From the NCBI RefSeq assembly GCF_026314945.1, contig NZ_CP111121.1, forward strand, positions 186,001 to 250,000: 64,000 nt of DNA, in the 5' to 3' direction. A program made the translations under genes and the position numbers. The notes under the pieces were generated by a model. It saw only the letters and a program-made list of their open reading frames with translations. It had not been told where the DNA came from and made no database searches. Shown here piece by piece: positions 34,455-42,983 of the stretch. The number at the start of each line of letters is the position of its first letter. The first letter of the stretch is position 1. Source of the DNA: Chryseobacterium fluminis. GTDB taxonomy: Bacteria; Bacteroidota; Bacteroidia; Flavobacteriales; Weeksellaceae.

Positions 34455-34808
34455 TTATTTTTTATAGAAGTCATAATTTCCATTTAGATTACCTTTTGTC
34501 CATTTACCATTCATGGATTTATCATTTAAATATCCTGAAAAACTTAATCCGGTTTTTGTACTTGCATCAAATTTCCCACTAATCATTACATATCCTGATA
34601 AGCCTTCAGAGGTATTCAATGCAGTATAATATACAGTTCCTTCAATGTTGCCTGTATCAGAAACGTTAAATTTAATTTCTCCTGATAAGCCTCCATTAAA
34701 GTTTCCCATATAATTCCCCTGAAATTTAGAATTTGATTGTAATTTTAGATTTTCATCGGAAATGCAGGAGGTGAATACAAAGAAGAGGGTAAGAAAAAAA
34801 TATTTCAT
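34455..34808 (-). CDS. Small lipoprotein of unknown function
   Basis: A 117-residue protein with a short lipoprotein signal (MKYFFLTLFFVFTSC). The mature part is glycine- and asparagine-rich with repeated beta-like segments (GNYMGNFNGGLSGEIKFNV, GNIEGTVYY, GYLNDKSMNGKW), suggesting a small beta-sheet protein. It starts six bases after the end of the frameshifted lipoprotein gene at 34815-36362 and was probably co-transcribed with it. It lies next to a truncated vgrG, so an immunity-like role is conceivable but unsupported. Confidence 0.65.
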   Translation of the reverse strand: MKYFFLTLFFVFTSCISDENLKLQSNSKFQGNYMGNFNGGLSGEIKFNVSDTGNIEGTVYYTALNTSEGLSGYVMISGKFDASTKTGLSFSGYLNDKSMNGKWTKGNLNGNYDFYKK

Positions 34809-34814
34809 AATATT

Positions 34815-36362
34815 TTAATTAGCGTTAAGTTTTACTCCATGCCAAGCGCCATTTTTCTTGGCTATCCCATACATGTTCACAGCAACAGCGTCGGGTTTTG
34901 AAAAATTCCACTTATAGCTTGTCAAAGCCAGTCCATTGCCAGTGCCTCCACCAAAAGTATAAGTGAATTGCGGAGAAGCCACCCCCCAGTCAAAAACTCT
35001 TTCAATGACATCCTGATTATTTTGTACCTGACTGAAATCATAGTAGCATACATATGAAACGCTAAAAGAATCTACAACAAAAGCGACTCTGTTTAGCTTT
35101 TTATTTTGTCCTTCAAGAAATTTATTCGCCTGTTTCCATGCATTATCCCAAAATAATTTATCTAATTGCTCTTCTGTAAGCCCAGTAAAGTCAACTGTGA
35201 ATTGAATAATTCCATCTAATTTAGATGCAAATGGTAATGATGGAATGTTTTGGTTTTGCGAGAAGGCAAAAGATATACCGTCGGATGAGGAATACATGTT
35301 ACTGCCAAACCAATATGCTTGTTTGGGAACTCCAGCAGGAGAACTCATCTTCATTGAATGATTGAATGTCCATTTTATTGAATTAACACCTATGCCCAAT
35401 TGATCTGCATTTTCTTTTCTCCATAATCCTGTCCATCCTTTGTATTGATGTTTTACTTACAGCCTATTGCATAGACAAGAAATAAATTTTGTGAATAAAA
35501 CTTGACCTTTACTCTTCTTCTGCTTTCATATTTATCATCTGTTTCCCAAGTTTTCCCAAAAAGATTTCCTAACCAGGGTTTTCTTACAGTTCCAATAGGG
35601 AGTTTTTGTACGATAGCTGCAATAGATGTTTCCGCAGGAGTGGTGTAAGTACCACCGCCACTATATCCATCACCATCTAATACCATTGGTTGTATTTTAG
35701 ATACAAAATACTCAATATTGCTTGCATCAGATAATGGCGTTAATTTATCTGCTATTCTGTCATTAACAAAATCTTCTCTAACGGCTTGTTCGGTAGGCTC
35801 TAAAAGGTTAGTTGAAATTTGTCTTACTTCAAGATAATTTTCAAGATTGATATAATTGTCAGCAGGGGTAACGAATAATCCAACATCAGTATATTTATAT
35901 ATATTATCTGCAACTTGTATTTCTGCATTTCCATTTAACATTGCTGCAAATACATCATCACCAACTACCTCTTCTAAATCATCTAAATCGTCATAAATAT
36001 CGTCATTGTTAATAGCCATAATTTTAGCCGTACTAGATGACTGCTTTTGCAAATATTCAATTTTTCGAATTTTTAATTTTGAAAAAACTTCAGCTTCATT
36101 TTTTTCTGTAATGATGGGAACAAGTGATTCAATCCCTTTTTTATCAATAAAATTCTGAACTCTTTCACGATTTATAGTCTTTAGTTCTTTAAGTTGCTGC
36201 TAATGATGCTTTGTTAGGAAAATATAATCTTCCATTTTTTACACTTGCTTGCTCAATTATAGTCGACTTATCAGATAATGTTTCCGTAAGTTCTTCATGG
36301 CAAGAAGTTGTAAATACCAATAAGCTGAATATTGCTATTTTTAATAAATTGTATTTTTTCAT
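34815..36362 (-). pseudogene. Lipoprotein gene broken by two frameshifts
   Basis: The minus-strand ATG at 36362 opens a lipoprotein signal (MKKYNLLKIAIFSLLVFTTSC). The frame stops at TAA 36189-36191, but shifting one base continues with LKELKTINRERVQNFIDKKG and on through the 199-codon ORF, which stops at 35453. A second shift, as if one A were missing in TGTAAGTAAAAC, continues with KVKHQYKGWTGLWRKENADQ into the 194-codon ORF ending at 34815. The two shifts cancel, giving a product of about 515 residues. No family recognised. It is either decayed or contains sequence errors. Confidence 0.75.
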
Positions 36363-36462
36363 TTGTGTTGATTGTTTTATCTCATTTGTGTATAACTACA
36401 GATAGATATATAATATTGATTTTGTTATGATAATTACTAAAATTTGTAGCTTGTTTTCTTTA

Positions 36463-36497
36463 TAGCAGATAATTACCAAGCTTGAAATTATCTGCTA
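36463..36497. repeat. 12-bp perfect hairpin
   Basis: TAGCAGATAATT / AATTATCTGCTA with an 11-base loop, downstream of the truncated vgrG. It has no clear T-run on either strand, so it is not a typical terminator. Confidence 0.6.
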
Positions 36498-36585
36498 CTT
36501 CAGTTAGGGGTTTCATCATTTTTATGTTTTTTCAAATTTAAAAATTAAATTAATTTTAATCAAATTTTTTTCACTCGGGAAAGAT

Positions 36586-37089
36586 TTATGGGAATTGGTT
36601 ATTCAGTTTGTTTATTCCTAAACTCTTCTTAATGATCCTGTCTGCAATGATGGATGTATTTACCGGTTGATTTCCTCCAAAACTTTGAGTATGGGAAGCG
36701 GAATCCATCAGTATTGTCGGACTGTATCCTTTCAATACAATATTTCCAAGATTCATTTTTTCCTGACTGAATGCCACTTTTGTAACGATACCTACAAATG
36801 TCCGTTCAGGACTTTCATTTTCAGCATCCTTATATTTAAAGGTAACGGTGAGCCGTTTTCCCAGAAATTGTCTCGCTTCTTCAAGATGGTGGTTCTGCGC
36901 TTCTCTCAAAGAATCATGTGCTAAAGTAAGTTCAAAGTAATGATGTCTTCTTGCACTCTGCTGTAGGTGGAAGTGCTTAAAGTGGCTGACAGGTTTTCCT
37001 TTAATCACAATATCGAGTTTCACCGTGCGGTGTATGCCGGGAATGTAATTCTCCGAAATCAGGGCAGAATTGAAGGTGCTTTTCTTCAT
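36586..37089 (-). pseudogene. Truncated VgrG-like (T6SS iii) N-terminal fragment
   Basis: A 167-codon frame from ATG 37089 (MKKSTFNSALISENYIPGIH). The segments KPVSHFKHFHLQQSARRHHY, ELTLAHDSL, FLGKRLTVTFKYK, ERTFVGIVTKVAFSQ and GYSPTILMDSASHTQSFGG are typical of the N-terminal (gp27-like) part of Bacteroidetes Vgr-family spike proteins. These are normally around 600 residues. The frame stops soon after IADRIIKKSLG, so the OB-fold, needle and any effector-loading region are lost. No other T6SS genes are in the window; this is an orphan remnant next to a broken lipoprotein gene. Confidence 0.75.
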
Positions 37090-37131
37090 AATTTGTGTAT
37101 GTGTTTTTGATCTTGAATCAATAAATATAGA

Positions 37132-37139
37132 CAAAAATA
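37132..37139 (-). promoter_or_regulatory. -7 box upstream of the vgrG remnant
   Basis: TATTTTTG on the minus strand, 42 bases before the ATG at 37089. A -33 box is not obvious. It suggests the fragment could still be transcribed. Confidence 0.4.
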
Positions 37140-37282
37140 TAATGTCCGGCATAAAGATTTGTAGTAATTCTCAGCGCGTGAAAAAATAATACCAGTTGTT
37201 ATTCAACTGCTTAAACAAGATATATGCCTTCCTGTTTGAGATGACAGCATTGGTGATGCAGCCAAATTTTCATTATTAAAAC

Positions 37283-37312
37283 AAAAAAAAACCGAAGCTG
37301 AAAGCTTCGGTT
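37283..37312 (-). terminator. fabI terminator
   Basis: The 10-bp stem AACCGAAGCT / AGCTTCGGTT with a 3-base loop is followed on the minus strand by a run of eight or more T. Confidence 0.9.
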
Positions 37313-37337
37313 GTATCGTATCTTCAATAATAGAAAA

Positions 37338-38147
37338 TTATTCTACATTATATTTATTCACAACTTTCTGAGTAACTCCGGAGCTGCTGAAACCTCCGTC
37401 ATGGAACAGGTTCTGCATGGTTACCTTTTTCGTAAGGTCGGAGAAAAGTGTGACACAGTAATCGGCACATTCAAGAGCAGTAGCATTGCCCAGTGGAGAC
37501 ATATCTTCTGCATATCCGAGGAAACCTCCGAAACCTTTTACACCGCTGCCGGCTGTAGTAGGAGTAGGAGACTGGGAAACGGTATTTACCCTTACTTTTC
37601 TTTCTCCCCAATAATTTCCGAACGTTCTTGCGATACTCTCAAGATAAGCCTTATTATCAGACATATCATTATAATCAGGGAATGTTCTCTGAGCAGCAAT
37701 ATACGTAAGTGCAAGAATGCTTCCCCATTCATTCATACAATCTTTCTGATAAGCTACACGCATTACTTTATGGAAAGAAACGGCAGAAATATCCCAGCCT
37801 TTTTCCAACCAGTCATAATTCATCTCTGTATAATGTTTTCCTTTTCTTACGTTGATAGACATTCCGATGGAATGAAGGATGAAATCGATTTTCCCAAATT
37901 TGGCAATGGCAGCATCAAAAAGTTTTTCAAGATCTTCGATTGAAGTAGCATCTGCGCCAATCACATCTGAACCTGTTTTTTCCGCTAATCCATTAAGTTC
38001 TCCCATTCTCAAAGCAATAGGAGCATTTGATAAGATAAATTCAGCACCTTCTTCATGACATCTTTCAGCAACTTTCCATGCGATTGATTGATCATTAAGG
38101 GCTCCAAAAATAATTCCCTTTTTGCCTTTAAGTAAACCGTATGACAT
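37338..38147 (-). CDS. fabI: Enoyl-[acyl-carrier-protein] reductase
   Basis: A 269-residue SDR-fold enzyme that performs the last reduction of each fatty-acid elongation cycle using NAD(P)H. The FabI hallmarks are present: the modified nucleotide motif GALNDQSIAWKVAE, DFILHSIGMS, and the catalytic Tyr and Lys in FPDYNDMSDNKAYLE (Tyr-x6-Lys). The C-terminal substrate loop region (SPTPTTAGSGVKGFGGFL) is somewhat longer than in E. coli FabI, as in other Bacteroidetes. It is monocistronic, with a strong terminator. It is the target of triclosan-type inhibitors in other species. Confidence 0.92.
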   Translation of the reverse strand: MSYGLLKGKKGIIFGALNDQSIAWKVAERCHEEGAEFILSNAPIALRMGELNGLAEKTGSDVIGADATSIEDLEKLFDAAIAKFGKIDFILHSIGMSINVRKGKHYTEMNYDWLEKGWDISAVSFHKVMRVAYQKDCMNEWGSILALTYIAAQRTFPDYNDMSDNKAYLESIARTFGNYWGERKVRVNTVSQSPTPTTAGSGVKGFGGFLGYAEDMSPLGNATALECADYCVTLFSDLTKKVTMQNLFHDGGFSSSGVTQKVVNKYNVE

Positions 38148-38390
38148 ATTTTTTAATGTTTATTAATAGTACAAATGTAGGAATAATTTGTATTTAAAGC
38201 CTAATAAAAAAGGAAGCCTTGATAAAAAGACTAACCCAACGTGATATTTCTGTTATTGTAAATTTTAATAATCTGATCAGAATTGATAATTTTTAAATTG
38301 ATGACTGTCTACATTATAATATAGAGGAAAATGAAATTTAACATAAACTCACAGCAGGATAAACTCACATTCTGAATTCAATAATGAACA
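38148..38390. other. Intergenic region without a recognised gene
   Basis: AT-rich leader of fabI and trailer of the LEA-like gene. No reading frame or repeat is evident apart from the terminator at 38391-38425. Confidence 0.5.
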
Positions 38391-38425
38391 AAAAATAAAA
38401 ACGGAATCTTCGTGAGATTCCGTTT
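38391..38425 (-). terminator. Terminator of the LEA-like gene
   Basis: The 11-bp perfect stem AAACGGAATCT / AGATTCCGTTT with a 5-base loop is followed on the minus strand by TTTTATTTTTTG. Confidence 0.9.
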
Positions 38426-38456
38426 CTATCTTGAAAATATTTATATGACTGAAATT

Positions 38457-38756
38457 TTAATTGGTCTTTTTATTCCATTCTGCTTTCACATCCTCTGCAG
38501 CATCTTTTGTTTTTTCCCATGCGTCATTGGCTTTGTCCTTTACATCCTCCCATGTATCTGAAAAATTATTTTTTGCTCTGTCTAACCAGTCTTCCTGTCT
38601 CGCTTCCTCATCATTGTTTCTTTTCTCATTGATGTATTCTTTAGCTCTGTCAGCTAAATCTTCAACTTTCCATTTTGCATCATTGGCTGCCCCTTTTAAA
38701 GAGTCTTTGGTGTTATCTACTGCATTTTCCGCTTTGTTGTAATCTGAATTGTTCAT
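38457..38756 (-). CDS. LEA/CsbD-like hydrophilic stress protein
   Basis: A 99-residue, highly charged, cysteine-free protein with repeating amphipathic helix segments. Patterns such as DTKDSLKGAANDAKWKVED (with NT before it), WLDRAKNNFSDTWEDVKDKA and DAWEKTKDAAEDVKAEW resemble late-embryogenesis-abundant 11-mers and CsbD/YtxH-type stress proteins. Such proteins are often unstructured in solution and induced by desiccation or general stress. That role is inferred from composition only. Monocistronic, with a strong terminator. Confidence 0.7.
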   Translation of the reverse strand: MNNSDYNKAENAVDNTKDSLKGAANDAKWKVEDLADRAKEYINEKRNNDEEARQEDWLDRAKNNFSDTWEDVKDKANDAWEKTKDAAEDVKAEWNKKTN

Positions 38757-39257
38757 AACATTAATATTTTTGTGTTGTTAAGTACATATAAACAAGAACT
38801 ATTCCTAAAAGAAAAAGTACGCTGTTAAAATTTTCTTAATTTTTGTGGTACCAGAGTAAGTGTTAAGGATCAAATTTACTGATACCTGCTTATGAGCAAA
38901 AACCCGGAACAATATTACATTATTATTTGTCTTACAATTTAACATTAACAGCATTCGAAATAAATTTTAAATTAACGTTTTTTAAATGTCTGCGCACTTT
39001 TTAGGCAGAGGAAACTGCAGAGATTATCTCAAAATCAACTTCCTCAAACAGTGATAAATTTAATTTTATTCATTTTAAAGTGATGTTTTTTGATAATTTT
39101 TCAATTTTAATACACGCCTTAAAGAATTAAGAACCCGTGTAGAAGTGCTTCAGTACACGATTTAAGATATAGTTAATATTGAATTATGTGTCATTAAACA
39201 GTGATTAAGTTAACGTTTTATCACTATATTGTGGTTTTATTGAAAAATATTTAAAAA
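38757..39257. other. 500-bp AT-rich intergenic region
   Basis: It separates the LEA-like gene from the divergent head-repeat protein gene. No coding frame, tRNA or clear repeat is seen. It holds the upstream region of the promoter at 39258-39289. Confidence 0.5.
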
Positions 39258-39289
39258 TTTGCCTTATTTATTGAAAATTATTACATTTG
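39258..39289 (+). promoter_or_regulatory. Consensus Bacteroidetes promoter
   Basis: TTTG (39258-39261), 20 bases, then TACATTTG (39282-39289). This is an exact match to the TTTG / TAnnTTTG consensus, 34 bases before the ATG at 39324. Confidence 0.85.
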
Positions 39290-39323
39290 CATCCTCAAAT
39301 AATTAACTATTAATAATTAAGCC

Positions 39324-40703
39324 ATGCAAAAAAAACTAATACTGCAATTTATTTTTCTATTTTCTTTATTCTCTCATTTGGCATTCGCTCAAGTAGGGAT
39401 AGGCACCCCAAATCCGGACTCTTCTGCCATGCTGCAGATCAGTGCTAAGGACAAAGGCGTTCTTTTCCCGAATATTGCTTTAAGCTCATTAACTGATAAA
39501 CTTACAATTCCTTCTCCGGCAGACGGCCTTATGGTGTGGAATACCGGAACGGGAGGCCTTGCTGAAACCGGTTTCTATTATTGGAATAACCTGAAATGGA
39601 ACCTGATCTCAGTGACTGGAGCCAGTTCCGGGAATGGGGTCAATTCCGGCAGCGGAACTGCAAGTGCCACCTGGAACAATATGGGAACAAACACTGGTAA
39701 TTACGGGGGCGCCGATACGAATCTTTCACTGGGGACCTGTACCCATGACGACCTGGTCTTCAAAGTAAATTCTGTAAAAGCAGGAAGGCTGGGAACAGAC
39801 AATTCAATAAGCTTGGGAACAAGTGCCAATGCAGGTCAGAACGGTATTGCCATCGGAATCGGAAGTTCCGCGTACCAGGGAGTCTCTGTAGGAAACGAAA
39901 CTTCTGTAACGGCTAATGATGCCGTAGCCGTAGGTAATAAGTCCACTGCTGCAGGATACCAGTCTACCGCAGTAGGATATCATGCGAAAACGAATAAAAA
40001 TGAATCCATCGCTATAGGGAACAATTCTCTTACAGACGGGTTTCAGTCTGCGGCGATAGGGTATAATGCCAAAACAACGAATAACGAAACCACTGCTATC
40101 GGTAACAATGCAGTTGCCAATGGATTCCAGTCGATTGCTTTAGGATATAAAGCCACCACCAACTCCAACAGTGAGACGGCAGTGGGATACAGTACCGTAA
40201 CCAGCAATGAGAACTCTACGGCATTAGGTTCAGGAGCCAGCGCCTTAGGGCAGTTTTCTACGGCCCTTGGATATGGAGCAGCCACTTCACAGGCTAATGC
40301 TGTTGTATTAGGTAATAATAATGCGAATGTAGGCATTGGTACCAGCACTCCTAATACGTCGGCAAGACTGGATGTGAGCGGACAGTATAAACTGGGAGAA
40401 AAGGGTACAGTCAACAAAAATCAGATGAGTTTTGAGGTGTGGCCAAGTGTCTCAATCTACAATATCGGCCCAGGAAAGTCCACAACGATGAATATCGCTG
40501 TTCCGGCTAATTTGCAGCCCGGATCTACCAGAGCAACCATTGTGGTAACTCCGGCAGGGGATTTTGCAGGAAATACTACTTTCTCTATTTCAAATCCGAG
40601 AATGACGTCGGCGACGAATATTACGATAAATCTCACAAATATATCGTCAGGTCCGGAGAGCCTTTATTCTGCACATTTCTATGTGATGATCAATGAATTT
40701 TAA
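39324..40703 (+). CDS. Secreted protein with YadA-like head repeats
   Basis: A 459-residue exported protein (signal ending LAFAQ). After a Bacteroidetes-type N-terminal motif (VGIGTPNPDSSAMLQIS), residues of about 159-335 form repeated units like ESIAIGNNSLTDGFQSAAIG, matching the left-handed beta-roll repeats of YadA-type trimeric adhesin heads. The motif NVGIGTSTPNTSARLDVSG recurs at the end of the repeats, followed by a roughly 100-residue beta domain. There is no YadA membrane anchor, coiled-coil stalk or type IX sorting tail, so it is probably released or held by another protein. It has a consensus promoter and its own terminator. An adhesin or surface-layer role is inference. Confidence 0.8.
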   Translation: MQKKLILQFIFLFSLFSHLAFAQVGIGTPNPDSSAMLQISAKDKGVLFPNIALSSLTDKLTIPSPADGLMVWNTGTGGLAETGFYYWNNLKWNLISVTGASSGNGVNSGSGTASATWNNMGTNTGNYGGADTNLSLGTCTHDDLVFKVNSVKAGRLGTDNSISLGTSANAGQNGIAIGIGSSAYQGVSVGNETSVTANDAVAVGNKSTAAGYQSTAVGYHAKTNKNESIAIGNNSLTDGFQSAAIGYNAKTTNNETTAIGNNAVANGFQSIALGYKATTNSNSETAVGYSTVTSNENSTALGSGASALGQFSTALGYGAATSQANAVVLGNNNANVGIGTSTPNTSARLDVSGQYKLGEKGTVNKNQMSFEVWPSVSIYNIGPGKSTTMNIAVPANLQPGSTRATIVVTPAGDFAGNTTFSISNPRMTSATNITINLTNISSGPESLYSAHFYVMINEF

Positions 40704-40726
40704 ACTATACTGAGGATGATAAAGGG

Positions 40727-40762
40727 AGGAGATTTCAATTTTTTTGAAGTCTCCTTTTTTGT
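40727..40762 (+). terminator. Terminator of the head-repeat protein gene
   Basis: The 12-bp stem AGGAGATTTCAA / TTGAAGTCTCCT (one G-T pair) is followed by TTTTTTG. Confidence 0.9.
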
Positions 40763-40899
40763 TTACTGTTGAAATCATAGAATGGTAATTTTATCGTCCA
40801 ACCGTCTTGATGCACTAAAACAATTCAATAACCATCATTTTTTGTATAAAAATTTATAAGTTCGCGGAATTAAATATTCAAACTGATAACCAATACAAC

Positions 40900-41733
40900 A
40901 TGAGATTATATTTTACTTTTCTATTACTGCTTTCTATGACTTTTTTGTACGGACAAAACCAGAAGAAAAGTGCTTACATTCCTGTAGAGATTACAAAAAC
41001 CGACGGCAACAGAATGAATGTTCTGGTGAGCCGGGTGCAGATCCCGAAAATCAGTACTTTCAAAGATGTACTGGGAGGCGGAGATGTGAATACCAAAACG
41101 AAAATAGAATTCAGAACCTCAGAGTCATCACCTGTGGAAAAAATAGCAGCAAAGGAAATTGCAAAAATAGTTTATCTGGACGAAGGTCATGAAGAAGCAG
41201 TGTCTTTTGAAAAATTAAAAATAAAAGAATTCGACAGAAACGGAGTTCTGAAAGATGCTGACAATGATGTTTTCCTGTCCCGTATCTATGACGGTAAAAT
41301 TGGAGTATATGGTCATCCGAATATTCTATGTACGAAAAATGGTCAGGTCGGTCCATATCGGTGTGAATATACCTATTCTACATTCTATCTTAAAAATAAC
41401 GGGGAAAATTTTGCAGTGATGCCTTTGGATATCAATCTTTTTGATGTACAGCGAAGTTTTGATAATTTCGTCGGTGCCTTTAAAGTAGCCGGAAAAGACT
41501 GTCCTGCATTTGAAAAGTATCTTGCCTCCTTCCGCGGGAAAATGGAAGACCGCAACTTTCAGAAAGAGATGAGAAAGGGAATAACAGAGTATAAAAAACA
41601 GGTCATAAAACAGGCGAAGGACAATGATCTGGATACCGGAGAAACCCTTGATTACATCAGCCGTAAGATGTTTGAATATGAGGCCGCACTTTATCTCGGT
41701 ATTGTTAAAGAATATGAAAAAAACTGCCCTTAA
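40900..41733 (+). CDS. Secreted protein of unknown function
   Basis: A 277-residue protein with a signal peptide (MRLYFTFLLLLSMTFLYGQ). The middle part has four cysteines (LCTKNGQVGPYRCEY, GKDCPAF, and a final KNCP). The C-terminal third is helical and charged (FQKEMRKGITEYKKQVIKQA). An early segment (RMNVLVSRVQIPKISTFKDV, IAKIVYLDEG) resembles proteins that record translation-level or phosphate-type signals only superficially; I assign no family. It is flanked by terminators, so it is monocistronic. Probably periplasmic. Confidence 0.7.
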   Translation: MRLYFTFLLLLSMTFLYGQNQKKSAYIPVEITKTDGNRMNVLVSRVQIPKISTFKDVLGGGDVNTKTKIEFRTSESSPVEKIAAKEIAKIVYLDEGHEEAVSFEKLKIKEFDRNGVLKDADNDVFLSRIYDGKIGVYGHPNILCTKNGQVGPYRCEYTYSTFYLKNNGENFAVMPLDINLFDVQRSFDNFVGAFKVAGKDCPAFEKYLASFRGKMEDRNFQKEMRKGITEYKKQVIKQAKDNDLDTGETLDYISRKMFEYEAALYLGIVKEYEKNCP

Positions 41734-41738
41734 AAAAG

Positions 41739-41770
41739 AAAGGATTTCAATTCACTGAAATCCTTTTTAT
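41739..41770. terminator. Bidirectional terminator
   Basis: AAAGGATTTCA / TGAAATCCTTT (11 bp, loop 41750-41755), with T-rich flanks on both strands, between two convergent genes. Confidence 0.9.
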
Positions 41771-41782
41771 TGTTGTTGATTT

Positions 41783-42637
41783 TTATCTGATAATTCTGTC
41801 CAGAACCCAGTTGATGAGATTTTTTTCAGAAGCGTGATGATCTGCTGAAAACTCTCCGCGTCTTCTGTTGGCAATCACATTATTCACGGTAATCGCCTGG
41901 TGGCCCAATAATTTTGAAAGCGCATAGATCGCAGAAGTTTCCATTTCAAAATTGGTTACCCCCAAATCATTCAGGGTTTCCAGAAACTGATCATCCAAGG
42001 CTTTTAAACGGAGCTGTCTACCCTGGGGAGCATAAAATCCCGGGAAAGTAGCCGTATTGCCGTGGTATCTGGCATCTTTATACAATTCTCCCAAATCTTC
42101 AGACCAGTCGGCAAAATAAAGCATCGGTTTAATCTTCGTATAAGGGAATTTTTCCAGGAAGTTTTTAGAAAATTCATTTTCGAACGAATAGTCCTGATAA
42201 AAATGCATCAGACCGTCTAATCCCACCACATTTTGGGTCACCAGCATATTGTCAACCTGTACATCAGGATTCACACTTCCGCATGTTCCCATTCTGAAAA
42301 GCTGAAGAGTCTTATGTTCTGTTTTGAATTCTTTATTTTTAAGATCAATATTTACCAGGGCATCCAGCTCATTCATAACAATATCGATATTTTCGGTACC
42401 AATACCTGTTGACATTACCGTTATCCTTTCCCCTCTCAGGGTTCCCGTATGGGTATAAAATTCTCTCTTATTTTTCTGAACTTCCACTTTGTCAAAATAT
42501 TTTGACACTTTGGCTACCCGGTCAGGATCTCCTACAAGAATGATTTTTTCTGCAATATCTTCCGGTAAAAGATTTAAGTGATAAACACTTCCGTCGTCGT
42601 TCAGAACCAGTTCTGAAGCTGCTAGTTTATTCAGCAT
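41783..42637 (-). CDS. Nucleoside phosphorylase, uridine phosphorylase-like
   Basis: A 284-residue NP-I family enzyme that splits a nucleoside with phosphate into base and ribose-1-phosphate. Family motifs are ILVGDPDRV, STGIGTENIDIV, RMGTCGSVNPDV and the C-terminal NFEMETSAIYALSKLLGH, where Met-Glu contacts the ribose. The length is larger than typical uridine phosphorylase because of an insert around residues 150-190 (FENEFSKNFLEKFPYTKIKP). Base specificity cannot be decided by eye. Monocistronic. Confidence 0.88.
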   Translation of the reverse strand: MLNKLAASELVLNDDGSVYHLNLLPEDIAEKIILVGDPDRVAKVSKYFDKVEVQKNKREFYTHTGTLRGERITVMSTGIGTENIDIVMNELDALVNIDLKNKEFKTEHKTLQLFRMGTCGSVNPDVQVDNMLVTQNVVGLDGLMHFYQDYSFENEFSKNFLEKFPYTKIKPMLYFADWSEDLGELYKDARYHGNTATFPGFYAPQGRQLRLKALDDQFLETLNDLGVTNFEMETSAIYALSKLLGHQAITVNNVIANRRRGEFSADHHASEKNLINWVLDRIIR

Positions 42638-42962
42638 GATATGTTTTTTAATTTAATTAATAAAAATGGCTTTTGTCCGGAGTCTGCTCTTTATAAATGC
42701 TGTTGTTTGCATTTGTTTATATTTTTTAAAAAAGCACAGATTAATAAAAGGCTTACTGCAAACTCCGCAAAATGTTATATTTTACGATTATTTTTTGTTT
42801 TTCAGATGTCTGATGTCCTTAATTTACTTTTTACGGACGAAAGAAGAAGTGAAGATACAGCTTTTTGTCGGTTTGAACTTTATTTTTATCCCATAAATTG
42901 TATGGTACGGAAATGTAATTATTATTTAACCCACCGTTAAAACTGAAACAGCTTAGAAAAGA
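42638..42962. other. Intergenic region between divergent genes
   Basis: AT-rich, with overlapping short frames in plus orientation that lack conserved features or a leader. It holds the promoters of the nucleoside phosphorylase and the peroxidase genes. Nothing else seen. Confidence 0.5.
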
Positions 42963-42970
42963 TATTTTTG
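42963..42970 (+). promoter_or_regulatory. -7 box of the cytochrome c peroxidase gene
   Basis: TATTTTTG lies only 13 bases before the ATG at 42984, so the 5' leader would be very short. No -33 box is clear. Confidence 0.5.
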
Positions 42971-42983
42971 CCGCAAAAAACTG

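Noticed and set aside
42641..42940. Two overlapping plus-strand ORFs before the peroxidase gene
   Set aside because: They overlap in different frames, lack conserved features, and sit in AT-rich promoter sequence.
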